Origin: G965230615 sp965230615
GTDB taxonomy: Bacteria; Pseudomonadota; Gammaproteobacteria; HTCC5015
NCBI GenBank assembly: GCA_965230615.1
Contig: OZ246012.1
Span: forward strand, 744,001 to 808,000
Length of the DNA: 64,000 nt
Direction: 5' to 3'
The notes under the pieces were generated by a model. The model worked only from the letters and a program-made list of their open reading frames with translations. It was not told the DNA's origin and did no database searches. Positions 1 through 8,740 of the stretch are shown in pieces. Numbering within the stretch: the first letter of the stretch is position 1; each line of letters opens with the position of its first letter. Both the position numbers and the translations under genes were made by a program.

Positions 1-1684
1 CCCGCTTCGGGTCATCAGTTGCCATAACTCGAGCCATATTTAATATGTCTCCATAGACTTGCGGTGGTGCAGGCAACATACCTTGCATCGACTGATTTGA
101 AAGTGTTAGTACATCCTGATCTTCATCGGCCTCTTCAGCATTTTCTTCAGTAATTTGGCCTTCAATACCTTCTTTTTTGTCGCCCTCACCTTCTGCAACC
201 GCATCTTCTCTGCTATTGGTTCCTGAGGCAGGTAACATTGAACGTACTGCTGGGCGGACGATACCGAATACAACAAACAACACGGCAAAGCCGGTTAATA
301 GCTGCTTGGCCGCAGTCCATACCCAGGGTTGCTCCCAGACAGGTACTTCAGGCAGAGGCTCGGGAGCATCGGGTGCTTGAAAACTGCTATTAATCACCTC
401 AACAATATCGCCTCTGTCTTCTCTAAAGCCAATTGTGCTTTTAACCAGCTCAGTAAAGCGCAACAGCTCAGCCTCGGTATAGGGCGCTTTACTCGTACTG
501 ACGGTTTCTTCACCGGTTTCCGGGTTAACACTGGTATTGACGTTGAGTTTATCATCCAATACAACAGCCACCGTTAAGCGGCGCACGATGCCTTGGCCGC
601 GCTTGCTGCGTGTGATAGTTTTGTCGAGCTCAAAGTTACGTGTACTATTTCGATTAGTGCTTGTGGGTGGATTTCCACCTGCAAGTGCGACCCCGTTTTC
701 ATCAACAGCACCGCCAGCGGGTGGCTGATTAGTCAATGCCCCAGGGATACCGATAGCTGCCGCATTCCCGACATTTTCACTTTCTTGAACTTGTTCACTA
801 CGCACTTTATTGGCATCAGGCGCATAGCTCTCTTGAAAACTTTCATTACTGGTGAAATCAATATCAGCATTCACCTCGGCTTTCACACGACCATAACCAA
901 CAATGGGCGTTAGCAATGCTTCTATACGTTGTACATAGTTGCTTTCCATATTGCGGATATAGTCAAGATGGGCTCGATTCGCAGCCATATCTTTGTCACT
1001 ACTACTGGCTGATAACATCCTGCCCCATTGGTCAACCACCGTCACATTGCCAGCTTGCATATAAGGGACACTGGAAGCTACCATATGGACAATCGAGGTT
1101 ACCTGCGCATCTTCTAAAATACGCCCTGGGAATAGCTTTACCATCACAGAAGCCGTTGGCTTGGATTGCTTGCGTACGAATACAGATTGTTTAGGTAACG
1201 CCAAGTGTACTCTTGCCGATTCAATATTACGCATGGCAGTGATTGTTCGTGATAACTCAGTCTCCAATACATGTTGATAACGTGCAGTCTCCATAAACCG
1301 ACTGGTACCCAGGCTTTGCTCTTGTTGTAATGTTTCAAAGCCACTGGCAGAACCATAAGGTACCCCTGCTGCTGTTAATTTCATTCTAACTTCACTAAGT
1401 TGCTCATTAGGTACCAGAATCAATCCTGTTTTGTTTTCAATTTTAAACGGGACATTTTCAGCGCGCAGCACTTCAGCAACCTGCAGGGCATCACGATCTG
1501 TCAGGCTATTAAAAACCGGACTGTATTCAGGCTTCAATGACCAAAAAACCAAGCCAATACCTAATGATAAGGCGGCGGTTAAGCCAAAAATCATTTTTAT
1601 TTGTTGTAAGTTGGGCCTGGCTGTCTCTACGACAGTCACCGGCCCCGGGTCGATGGCAACTACAGCTTGATCATCGGTAGCCAT
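1..1684 (-). CDS. fliF: Flagellar MS-ring protein FliF (3' end beyond window)
   Basis: FliF builds the inner-membrane MS ring on which the basal body and C ring assemble. The frame is open from an ATG at 1684 to the left window edge, about 561 codons. Near residue 30 there is a first membrane segment (MIFGLTAALSLGLVFW). A YscJ/FliF domain follows, with SLKPEYSPVFNSL, a typical ring-building-motif region, and LEVELSRTI-like stretches. A second membrane segment lies near residue 480 (LLTGFAVLFVVFGIVRP). The last visible residues, ATDDPKR, match the start of the conserved FliG-binding tail (DPKRVAxVVKxW), so only about 10-20 residues should be missing. It lies 13 bases downstream of fliE in the same direction. 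Family assignment is secure. Confidence 0.96.
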   Translation of the reverse strand, partial: MATDDQAVVAIDPGPVTVVETARPNLQQIKMIFGLTAALSLGIGLVFWSLKPEYSPVFNSLTDRDALQVAEVLRAENVPFKIENKTGLILVPNEQLSEVRMKLTAAGVPYGSASGFETLQQEQSLGTSRFMETARYQHVLETELSRTITAMRNIESARVHLALPKQSVFVRKQSKPTASVMVKLFPGRILEDAQVTSIVHMVASSVPYMQAGNVTVVDQWGRMLSASSSDKDMAANRAHLDYIRNMESNYVQRIEALLTPIVGYGRVKAEVNADIDFTSNESFQESYAPDANKVRSEQVQESENVGNAAAIGIPGALTNQPPAGGAVDENGVALAGGNPPTSTNRNSTRNFELDKTITRSKRGQGIVRRLTVAVVLDDKLNVNTSVNPETGEETVSTSKAPYTEAELLRFTELVKSTIGFREDRGDIVEVINSSFQAPDAPEPLPEVPVWEQPWVWTAAKQLLTGFAVLFVVFGIVRPAVRSMLPASGTNSREDAVAEGEGDKKEGIEGQITEENAEEADEDQDVLTLSNQSMQGMLPAPPQVYGDILNMARVMATDDPKR

Positions 1685-1697
1685 ATTTTCTTAGCCT

Positions 1698-2033
1698 TTA
1701 TATTTGCATGTTCATTATTTCTTGATAGGCGGTAATAAGTTTATTACGCACTTGCGATAGGGCCTCGAAAGAGACGCGAGCCTTTTGCATTTCTATCATA
1801 ACCTCAGACAGTTCAACATTAGGATCACCTTTTTCAAAGCCTTCGGCTAATTTACCTGCACTTTTTTGAATCTGGTTTACTTCATCCAATGACTGTTTTA
1901 AGGCGGAAGAAAAGTCAATAGAATTTTGTTCAGCGCTTTTCCCTACTGTATCTGTCGGCGGTGTTTCAAAACCGGCCTGTTTGGACAGAATACGAATTTG
2001 ATTCAAAATATCACTGACATTAGGGTCACTCAT
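1698..2033 (-). CDS. fliE: Flagellar hook-basal body complex protein FliE
   Basis: This 111-residue protein is the MS ring-rod junction subunit, usually about 105 residues. The C-terminal half carries the family hallmark: VELSEVMIEMQKARVSFEAL followed by QVRNKLITAYQEIMNMQI. The N-terminal part is the usual variable segment. A purine-rich stretch (GGAAGAGAGA) precedes the ATG. It starts the fliE-fliF unit, 68 bases after flrC. No convincing sigma-54 site was found in that gap, so transcription may run on from flrBC. Confidence 0.95.
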   Translation of the reverse strand: MSDPNVSDILNQIRILSKQAGFETPPTDTVGKSAEQNSIDFSSALKQSLDEVNQIQKSAGKLAEGFEKGDPNVELSEVMIEMQKARVSFEALSQVRNKLITAYQEIMNMQI

Positions 2034-2101
2034 AACGTCTCTCTTCCATATACTAAAATAAACCGTTAGTTACTATGCGAGTAGTTAATAGATAGTGCTA
2101 T

Positions 2102-3493
2102 TCATGCCATGCCATAAGCAGATGGCACATCAATACCTTGCTCACGCATTTTGGAAATCTTATAACGCAATGTTCTCGGGCTAATGCCGAGCGTTTCGGC
2201 TGCGTATTTTCGGCTGCCGTTGCCTTTCACCAGAGCTTGTAAAATCAGCTCTTGTTCGTGTTTCTTTAAATCGATGGATAACAATGGTTTTTCTGGTGTG
2301 CTGCTTACCACTGATGTAATTGCACTCATGTTGTCAGCGTCAACACCTTCACAGAAAACCAAGTCTTGTGGTCCAATACTGCCACCCTGACATACAACAA
2401 GTGCGCGCTGGATAACGTTTTCCAATTCTCGAATATTACCCGGCCAATGATAGCTCAATAGCTTTTGCTGTGCGGCAACATTGATCGTCGGCATTGCAGA
2501 GTAAGTTTCATCAAGTTGCTGATAATGCCTTACTATCATAGCTTCAGCTAAGGGCAATATGTCATTTATACGTTTTCTCAATGGCAAAACCGTCAATGGA
2601 AAAACATTTAAGCGATAAAATAAATCTTCTCGAAATTTACCTTTTTTAACTTCATCAGCAAGATCACGGTTAGTCGTTGCCAATACTCGCACATCCAGCT
2701 GAATAGTCGCGCGCCCACCTAAACGTTCCACTTCTTTTTCTTGCAAGACACGTAATAGCTTGGCCTGCAAGGCAATATCCATTTCGGATATTTCATCAAG
2801 TAGTAGTGTTCCATACTGAGCCAATTCAAACTTACCTTGGTTACGTTGATACGCACCGGTAAAAGCGCCTTTCTCATAACCAAACAATACCGCTTCCAAC
2901 ATATTTTCCGGTATAGCTGCACAGTTGATCGCGACAAAAGGTTTATCTTTACGTGATGAGTTTTGGTGAATATAACGTGCTAATACTTCTTTACCGACAC
3001 CGCTTTCACCATTGATAAGCACAGAAACACTGCTTTTAGCCACTTTCGATGCCAACTGAAATAATCGCTTACTCGAAGGATCGCTGATCGTTTCAATACC
3101 ACTAGCAACATCATTTGGCAGATGCATTTTAATTTTATCTAATAAAGTATTGGCTTCGAATGGTTTGATAAGATATTCACTTGCGCCATTGCGAATAGCT
3201 TCAATGGCTTGCTCAACGGTTGCATACGCAGTGAGCAGAATAACTGGCAAATCAGGTATTTGCAACTTGATGGACTTGAGCAAATCACAGCCACTCATAC
3301 CTGCCATCTGGATATCACTGAGCACTAAGTCTATCTTTGATTTTGCTGAACACTGATGCTCATTGAGATAAGCCAGTGCCTGCTCCGCACTCTCAACAGC
3401 AGTTACAGCATACTTCGCAATTTGCAAAGTATCACTGATAGCTTCTCTTAATGTATCATCATCTTCAACGATCAAAATATTCCATTTGGTCAT
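2102..3493 (-). CDS. flrC: Sigma-54 response regulator FlrC/FleR
   Basis: This is the flagellar class-III activator. It has an N-terminal receiver domain (NILIVEDDDTLREA; phospho-Asp in LVLSDIQMAGMSG; Lys in YLIKPFEA). An AAA+ sigma-54 interaction domain follows, with Walker A GESGVGKE, the sigma-54 contact loop GAFTGA and Walker B GTLLLDEISEM. A C-terminal Fis-type helix-turn-helix ends it (GSRKYAAETLGISPRTLRYKI). An upstream ATG at 3580 is open, but the start at 3493 (MTKWNIL) is preferred: AAGGA lies seven bases before it and the receiver domain begins directly after. The start overlaps the end of flrB by 29 bases, implying co-translation with its kinase. About 463 residues. Confidence 0.93.
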   Translation of the reverse strand: MTKWNILIVEDDDTLREAISDTLQIAKYAVTAVESAEQALAYLNEHQCSAKSKIDLVLSDIQMAGMSGCDLLKSIKLQIPDLPVILLTAYATVEQAIEAIRNGASEYLIKPFEANTLLDKIKMHLPNDVASGIETISDPSSKRLFQLASKVAKSSVSVLINGESGVGKEVLARYIHQNSSRKDKPFVAINCAAIPENMLEAVLFGYEKGAFTGAYQRNQGKFELAQYGTLLLDEISEMDIALQAKLLRVLQEKEVERLGGRATIQLDVRVLATTNRDLADEVKKGKFREDLFYRLNVFPLTVLPLRKRINDILPLAEAMIVRHYQQLDETYSAMPTINVAAQQKLLSYHWPGNIRELENVIQRALVVCQGGSIGPQDLVFCEGVDADNMSAITSVVSSTPEKPLLSIDLKKHEQELILQALVKGNGSRKYAAETLGISPRTLRYKISKMREQGIDVPSAYGMA

Positions 3494-4712
3494 ACTCATA
3501 TCCTTGTTTTTGTTGGTACAACATAGACTTTGTGTCTTGCTTGATACTACTCTCCAGCATCTGCCAGTTATGTTGTTCATTTAGCGGTAGTTTGATATTA
3601 AAGCAAGCACCTTCAGTTCTGCTGCTCTCAATATCAATTACCCCTCCATGCAAATCAACCACAGTATGCACTACAGCCAGACCAAGACCGGTACCATCTG
3701 ATCGGCTAGTAAAAAAAGGCGTAAATATTTTCTTCTGTAACTCTTTAGATACACCTGGGCCATTGTCAATAACACTGATTGAAAAGCTATCTTGATTCAA
3801 TGCAAAAACCAGTTCAATCAACGTCGCACCTGCCTGAGAGGCATTGACTAATAAATTCAAAATAGCTCCCTGTAACGCCGATTTATTGACAATAGCAATA
3901 TGGTTATCTGTGTTATCAATAACCTTCAGCGAAACATTATGTTGATGTGTATTTGAAATAAATTGTGTTTTTACTGCACTGGCTATTTCTGTTACCTGCA
4001 CAGCTTCAAAAGCCGGGTTTTGTCCTCTTGCATAAAGCAATAAATCATCTACGGTATTTTGCAAACCAATAAGACAGCCATGCAGCTTTTGTAATTGGCT
4101 ATTAAAGACATTGTTTTTACTGTTCACTTTAACATTCGATAGGTATAAAAACGCAGAAGCCAGGGGTGTACGCAGCTGATGTGCTAACTCGCCTATCATT
4201 TGCCCCATTGCTGACAGGCGCTCCTTGTGCTGTAGACTGTTCTGTAACTGCCTATGCTGAGTAACATCGCTGAATAAAACGATCATACCGCCTGTTGCAT
4301 TTAACGGCTGCATGGATAAATTAATATGACAACCATTATTAAGCTCTATTTCGCCAGCTTGTATCGCACCTTTCGCTAAACAGTGTTCAGTAATATCTGA
4401 CCAGGTTTTACCGGTTAATGGCATTGATAAAATATTTTCTGCTTTATTATTGCATTGAATAATCACGCCAAGCGCATTAACAACAATCAAACCACCTGGC
4501 AAAGCATCAATTAAAACAGATAATCTATCAGCCAGAATTTCTTTTTCTGCCAGTTGTTTAATACGTTCATCATGTGCTTTGGCAAGCTGGCCATTGAGTT
4601 CCTCAATACGTTCTTCAAGATCGCTATAACAGTTTGCTAAAGAAAATGATGCTTCATTAAACGCCGCAAAGGCACTTTGTAATTGAGTCATTGCCTGTTT
4701 ATTTTCACTCAT
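3465..4712 (-). CDS. flrB: Sensor histidine kinase FlrB/FleS
   Basis: This 415-residue kinase lacks membrane segments, as FlrB/FleS do, and so acts in the cytoplasm. A coiled coil (about residues 25-60) precedes a PAS-like domain (LSVLIDALPGGLIVVNALGVI). The HisKA box has its phospho-accepting His in GELAHQLRTPLA. The HATPase domain shows the N box NLLVNASQAG, G1 box DNGPGVS and G2 box GTGLGLAVV. It should phosphorylate FlrC, encoded immediately downstream. A sigma-54 promoter lies about 55-70 bases upstream, consistent with flrBC being activated by FlrA in the Vibrio and Pseudomonas hierarchy. Confidence 0.93.
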   Translation of the reverse strand: MSENKQAMTQLQSAFAAFNEASFSLANCYSDLEERIEELNGQLAKAHDERIKQLAEKEILADRLSVLIDALPGGLIVVNALGVIIQCNNKAENILSMPLTGKTWSDITEHCLAKGAIQAGEIELNNGCHINLSMQPLNATGGMIVLFSDVTQHRQLQNSLQHKERLSAMGQMIGELAHQLRTPLASAFLYLSNVKVNSKNNVFNSQLQKLHGCLIGLQNTVDDLLLYARGQNPAFEAVQVTEIASAVKTQFISNTHQHNVSLKVIDNTDNHIAIVNKSALQGAILNLLVNASQAGATLIELVFALNQDSFSISVIDNGPGVSKELQKKIFTPFFTSRSDGTGLGLAVVHTVVDLHGGVIDIESSRTEGACFNIKLPLNEQHNWQMLESSIKQDTKSMLYQQKQGYEYDQMEYFDR

Positions 4713-4766
4713 ACTGTTAGCTTCCTGCTGAATCGATATGCAACGGTATTGTTGTTAATTTAATGA

Positions 4767-4783
4767 TTGCAATATACATGCCC
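4767..4783 (-). promoter_or_regulatory. Sigma-54 promoter of flrBC
   Basis: On the minus strand the core reads GGCATGTATATTGC: GG and GC separated by exactly ten bases, with a TTGCA -12 element. Transcription would start near 4755, giving a leader of about 40 bases before flrB. The same 14-base core occurs in front of flgA at 21820-21833. The rest of the 4713-5020 interval holds only the flrA terminator and AT-rich sequence. Confidence 0.8.
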
Positions 4784-4926
4784 GCTAAATAATCCTATAT
4801 AAAACATAGACTTAGTAGAAATCCATGTCTTGCAAGTCAAATTAATGACACCACTGAATTTACGACAGCCAGTAAGATGACACTTATGCGCTATGTGTCA
4901 TTTTTTTGGAGCATAACAAAGGTGAG

Positions 4927-4980
4927 AAAAAGAAAAATGCTCACGCACGGCTCGATGAGTTTCGAAACCTTACGTGAGCA
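4927..4980 (-). terminator. Rho-independent terminator after flrA
   Basis: Downstream of flrA on the minus strand, TGCTCACG (4973-4980) pairs perfectly with CGTGAGCA (4938-4945). In the transcript a T-rich tract (ATTTTTCTTTTT) follows. The loop is long (27 bases) but the stem and tail are typical. It separates the flrA transcript from flrBC. Confidence 0.7.
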
Positions 4981-5020
4981 AGCTTGACGACGGTGTGATA
5001 AGTTTTACAGCTGATACAGT

Positions 5021-6235
5021 CTATGCAGCTCGATCTATTTCATATTTGCGTAGTTTCTCAACCAGTGTTGTTCTACCAAGCTTTAATAACTTAGCCGCTT
5101 TAGCAACAACCCCTTGAGATTCTTTTAACGCAAGTTTGATATAGTGTAATTCAAGCTGGGCTAGAAAGCCTTTTAGGTCAACACCCTCTTCGGGTATTTC
5201 TAAACCATTAATAAAGTCTTTCGGCGATTTAATTTGGAAATTTTGAGTAAGTACTTTTGCATTATCCACTACAACAGAGGGTACTGTGCTAACAGCCGCA
5301 TTGTTGCGATGAAACTTGTCAGGCAACTGATCAACATCAATCACCTCACCAGGATTAAGAATACATAAGCGCTCTATCAGATTAGATAATTCCCTGACGT
5401 TACCGTGCCAATCGTACTGCTGCAAGCTGTGTAGTGCAGCTGTTGTCAGTTCAACTTTGTCTTGTTCGCCATTATCTAAGCGTTTGATCATTGAGCACAA
5501 CAGCTCTGGAATATCATCTTTTCTATCCCGTAGTGCTGGCATTTCAATGGGGAACACATTCAAGCGGTAATATAAGTCTTCACGAAACTCATTTTCGATG
5601 ATGCGCTCTTCTAGATTACGATGAGTTGCGGCTAATATTCTGACATCGGCCACTTGTGTTTTATTGCTGCCAACACGCTCGTAAGTTCGCTCTTGTAAAA
5701 CTCTTAAGAGTTTTACTTGCATATCCAAACTCATATCACCGATTTCATCGAGAAATAAAGTGCCACCTTCAGCCATCTCAAAGCGGCCTGGGCGTGCGGT
5801 TAGAGCACCTGTAAAAGCGCCTTTCTCGTGACCAAATAATTCACTTTCTAATAGCTCTGCCGGAATGGCGCCACAGTTAATGGGCACAAAAGGCTTATTC
5901 CGTCGCAGCGACTGACGATGAATTTCACGAGCAGCGACTTCTTTACCTGTGCCTGATTCACCTAAAATTAAAACACTAGCATTGGTTTTGGCCACTTTCG
6001 CGATAAGCTGGCGTACGTGATTAATACGGTTGCTATTGCCTTCAAGTGAAATACTAATGGGCTTCACCGTTTGCTCACTCGCAGCATCTGGGTCTTCATT
6101 AGTAGCGCTATGCGTCAGGCTAAGAACGTTATTTTTTTGTGTAGTTTCTGAAAAAGGCAGCTGTGCTTGCAGCTTATCAAAATATTCGTTTTGTGAAGGG
6201 AACCGTCCTGCCGGCCGGGCAATCTGATCATCCAT
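5021..6235 (-). CDS. flrA: Flagellar master regulator FlrA/FleQ, short form
   Basis: This sigma-54 enhancer-binding protein sits at the top of the flagellar cascade. The AAA+ domain has Walker A GESGTGKE, GAFTGA and Walker B GGTLFLDEIGDM, and runs very close to FleQ through VRQLIAKVAKTNASVLILG and DLYYRLNVFPIEMPALRDR. The C-terminal Fis-type helix-turn-helix includes AKAAKLLKLGRTTLVEKLRKY. It has 404 residues, against about 480-490 for FleQ/FlrA. The N-terminal receiver-like FleQ domain is absent, replaced by about 75 residues of polar linker. No longer start is possible because an in-frame TAA lies 22-24 bases upstream. The ATG is preceded by AAGGAGAGG. The Leu-Phe-Arg-Ser segment linked to c-di-GMP binding in P. 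aeruginosa FleQ is not seen. Confidence 0.9.
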   Translation of the reverse strand: MDDQIARPAGRFPSQNEYFDKLQAQLPFSETTQKNNVLSLTHSATNEDPDAASEQTVKPISISLEGNSNRINHVRQLIAKVAKTNASVLILGESGTGKEVAAREIHRQSLRRNKPFVPINCGAIPAELLESELFGHEKGAFTGALTARPGRFEMAEGGTLFLDEIGDMSLDMQVKLLRVLQERTYERVGSNKTQVADVRILAATHRNLEERIIENEFREDLYYRLNVFPIEMPALRDRKDDIPELLCSMIKRLDNGEQDKVELTTAALHSLQQYDWHGNVRELSNLIERLCILNPGEVIDVDQLPDKFHRNNAAVSTVPSVVVDNAKVLTQNFQIKSPKDFINGLEIPEEGVDLKGFLAQLELHYIKLALKESQGVVAKAAKLLKLGRTTLVEKLRKYEIDRAA

Positions 6236-6538
6236 GATCCTCTCCTTGCCGATACTGTTATCGTTGAGTCATCCTTATTGGGCATTTATTGTGCCGTCTT
6301 GATGTATAATTTTAGACCAACATTTTTAATACACAAGTCAGCCACAACTTATTTAATGGCTATTCATAGCTTATTCACAACTTATAAACATAGTTATTCA
6401 CAAATAAAATACTATCCGCTTGAAGAATAAAACTTAAGTCGCTGAAAAATAAACATTCACTGTAAATTGGTCAATAATTGTTCACCAAAATAGCAAATGT
6501 AAAAAGTTTTTGTTTTTTTGACGAGGCGTTGACTGACT
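6236..6538. other. AT-rich intergenic region upstream of flrA
   Basis: This stretch between fliT and flrA holds no open frame of note. It must carry the flrA promoter, but no -35/-10 pair was convincing. Its clearest structure is a pair of identical TTATTCACAA repeats (separate entry). Several runs of A and T follow towards fliT, with no strong terminator hairpin. Confidence 0.6.
6371..6402 (+). promoter_or_regulatory. Two DnaA-box matches upstream of flrA
   Basis: TTATTCACA occurs at 6371-6379 and again at 6394-6402. Both match the DnaA-box consensus TTATNCACA exactly, face the same way and are spaced 23 bases start to start, about two helical turns. They lie about 135-170 bases upstream of the flrA start codon. 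Binding is inference; AT-rich DNA can produce such matches by chance. Confidence 0.4.
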
Positions 6539-6853
6539 TTACTCACTTTGTGTATAGGCTTGAGTTACCCGACGATGGGTCTGCATCTGCTGCATTTTTG
6601 TGGAGAGTAATTGTTGATAAGACTTGATGCGACGACTGATTTCCTGGTCCTGACCAAGCAGTCGCTGCAAGTTTATTTGATAAGGCATTAAGGCTAATTG
6701 CGTATGGCTGGCAAATAGTTGCTGGCAAGCAGTATCGCGTTGGCTAACCAAATCTGACAATGCTTCATGGTCAGCAGACCCTATGGTCTCAATAAGCTGA
6801 TCACCTAACAGCAATAGGTCAGCTATTTCATGTTCTATATTTATATCTTGCAC
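6539..6853 (-). CDS. fliT: FliT-like flagellar export chaperone
   Basis: A 104-residue, predicted all-helical acidic protein directly after fliS. Position, size and helical character fit FliT, the export chaperone for the filament cap FliD; sequence conservation in this family is low. The start is GTG at 6853, overlapping the TAG stop of fliS by one base (TAGTG), which argues for translational coupling. It is the last gene of the fliD-fliS-fliT unit. An unrelated small helical protein cannot be excluded. Confidence 0.7.
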   Translation of the reverse strand: MQDINIEHEIADLLLLGDQLIETIGSADHEALSDLVSQRDTACQQLFASHTQLALMPYQINLQRLLGQDQEISRRIKSYQQLLSTKMQQMQTHRRVTQAYTQSE

Positions 6854-7278
6854 TAGCGCAACACCCCAGCCTGAGCCTTCTCAGCATTATTTTTACCAAT
6901 AGCATGCCAGGCATCTTTAATCTGTGCTGCTAACCCAATCACTTCATCAATGATACTCGCATCTGACTTGAAGTTTGCTTGTATCAGCTGTCGTTGCATA
7001 TAATCATAAAGATCATCAAGGTTAGTCGCTAATTGCCCGCCCTCTTCAAAATCAAGGCCATTGCGTAGCGTATCCAAAATAGCAATTGTTTTATCTATCG
7101 ACGTGCATTTTTGCATGGTATTGTTTTCGCTAATACTGGCTTTTGAATTTCCCAGGTTTTTTAATAGACCATCTAATAGCATTTCAATTAGACGATGTGA
7201 ATCAGCACTCTCCAGGCCACCATAGAGTGCGGCTTGTTGATATGTTGTGGCGGCTTTAGTGGTATTGAAATTCCCCAT
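6853..7278 (-). CDS. fliS: Flagellin export chaperone FliS
   Basis: FliS binds the C-terminal disordered tail of flagellin and prevents early polymerisation in the cytoplasm. The 141-residue protein has the family's opening (AATTYQQAALYGGLESADSH), the RLIEMLLDGLLKNL helix and DLYDYMQRQLIQANFKSD. It lies 18 bases after fliD and overlaps fliT by one base. Confidence 0.95.
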   Translation of the reverse strand: MGNFNTTKAATTYQQAALYGGLESADSHRLIEMLLDGLLKNLGNSKASISENNTMQKCTSIDKTIAILDTLRNGLDFEEGGQLATNLDDLYDYMQRQLIQANFKSDASIIDEVIGLAAQIKDAWHAIGKNNAEKAQAGVLR

Positions 7279-7296
7279 ATGCTGTTACTTCCTTCG

Positions 7297-8661
7297 TTAT
7301 GAATTACGGTTATTATTGAATTGTGATAACTGCTGCGTTAGAAAATTACTGGTATTGTTTAGCCTACCTACCAGCACATCAAGTGCGGTGAACTGCGATA
7401 ATAATCGCTGTTCGGTCGCATCAATTTGACGGTTCATACTATCGATACGTTCAGCTAAAAAGTCGCTATTATTGCTAATAGCCTCAGAGCGCCCCTGAAT
7501 TAAGCCATTAGTACCAAGGTAGCTATCGAGTAAGGTATCCATTTGCTTAGCAATACCATCGCCCTCTTGTGATAACAGGCTTTTGACGGACTCTGAATTA
7601 CTATCGAGAAAGCTGTTCAGCTTGGTGCTATCAAATGTCATCACCCCTTCTTTATCGAAAGACAGCCCTAAATTAAACATGGAATCTAAACCACCCTCTA
7701 AACCGCTTATACGCGATGAAAAAACATTCCGAACTTGAGCTTCTAAATTTACTAAAAAGCTCTCACCGCCTAAGGTACTGCCTCTGGCCGCAGTAATAAG
7801 CTGTGTCAGATTATTATAATCGGTGACAATTTTATTGAAGGTCGTACTCAGTGTTGAAGTGTCCCGACGAACATCCAATTGGGTGGTACCGATAGCCTCT
7901 AAATTCAGCGTTACACCTGAGATCACACCGGAAACTTGATTAGAGGCACTGCTAACATTAAAGCCATCGACTGTTAAAGCAGCATCCTGGGCGGCTTCGA
8001 GTTGCACTAAGTTTTGCGTGCCACTAGCCTCATAGACCAGCTGGGATAAACCAGCGGCATCCGTATCATTGCCATCCGCATCATTGCTTACTCTTACTTC
8101 TAAGGCATTCACAGCACCGGCGTTATCTGCGCGCAAGATCAAACGGCTACCACCAGTCACATTGATAATGCTGGCCGTTACACCAAAGTTGCCACTGTTA
8201 TTATTTATTGCATCACGGACCTGCGCCAATGTATCGTTATTGTTATCGACAACCACAGCAAAACTGTCACTACCAGAGGACAATGTCAGCGTGCCTGTGC
8301 CAACAACTTCATCTTCACCACTGACAAATAGCGCAGAATTAAGCTTATGATTTTTAGCCAGCGCGGTTACTTCTATGGTATTGCTGCCATCACCTGCTGA
8401 CGATAGCGCTGTAGCTGTCAGTACGTCTTGGTCTGATGAGGTAACCACAAGATTACCGAAATTATCGGGATTTGACAGGGTCGAGAAACTGGATTTAAAA
8501 ACGGATAGAGAATTACTTAAGGCACCATACTCGCTGATTTTGATCGTGTTTTCTGCACGGCGCGCTTCAAGCTGTATTACCGGAATACGCTCGACTTCCA
8601 ATAACTGGTTAATGATGGTATCCACATCCAGGCCGGAGCCAATGCCTGGCGCACTTAGCAT
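7297..8661 (-). CDS. fliD: Flagellar filament cap protein FliD (HAP2)
   Basis: FliD caps the growing filament and directs flagellin folding. This 454-residue protein opens with the signature GIGSGLDVDTIINQLLEVER. A flagellin hook-IN-like section follows in the middle (TLAQVRDAINNNSGNFGVTA). A helical C-terminal region for cap assembly ends it (AEQRLLSQFTALDVLVGRLN-like: TEQRLLSQFTALDVLVGRLN). Length is typical. GGAGG lies just before the ATG. A near-perfect sigma-54 promoter lies about 60-75 bases upstream, so fliD-fliS-fliT forms a sigma-54-driven unit separate from flaG and fliC. Confidence 0.95.
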   Translation of the reverse strand: MLSAPGIGSGLDVDTIINQLLEVERIPVIQLEARRAENTIKISEYGALSNSLSVFKSSFSTLSNPDNFGNLVVTSSDQDVLTATALSSAGDGSNTIEVTALAKNHKLNSALFVSGEDEVVGTGTLTLSSGSDSFAVVVDNNNDTLAQVRDAINNNSGNFGVTASIINVTGGSRLILRADNAGAVNALEVRVSNDADGNDTDAAGLSQLVYEASGTQNLVQLEAAQDAALTVDGFNVSSASNQVSGVISGVTLNLEAIGTTQLDVRRDTSTLSTTFNKIVTDYNNLTQLITAARGSTLGGESFLVNLEAQVRNVFSSRISGLEGGLDSMFNLGLSFDKEGVMTFDSTKLNSFLDSNSESVKSLLSQEGDGIAKQMDTLLDSYLGTNGLIQGRSEAISNNSDFLAERIDSMNRQIDATEQRLLSQFTALDVLVGRLNNTSNFLTQQLSQFNNNRNS

Positions 8662-8719
8662 GGTAAACCTCCTTTACATGACAAGCTTTCGCAGTGTACT
8701 GAATATTGCTTAATATAAA

Positions 8720-8735
8720 TGCAACATCAGTGCCA
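8720..8735 (-). promoter_or_regulatory. Sigma-54 promoter of fliD-fliS-fliT
   Basis: On the minus strand TGGCAC (8730-8735) and TTGC (8721-8724) are separated by five bases, an exact match to the consensus TGGCAC-N5-TTGCA/T. It lies between the flaG stop and fliD, with a predicted start near 8709 and a leader of about 48 bases. Confidence 0.87.
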
Positions 8736-8740
8736 TTTGC

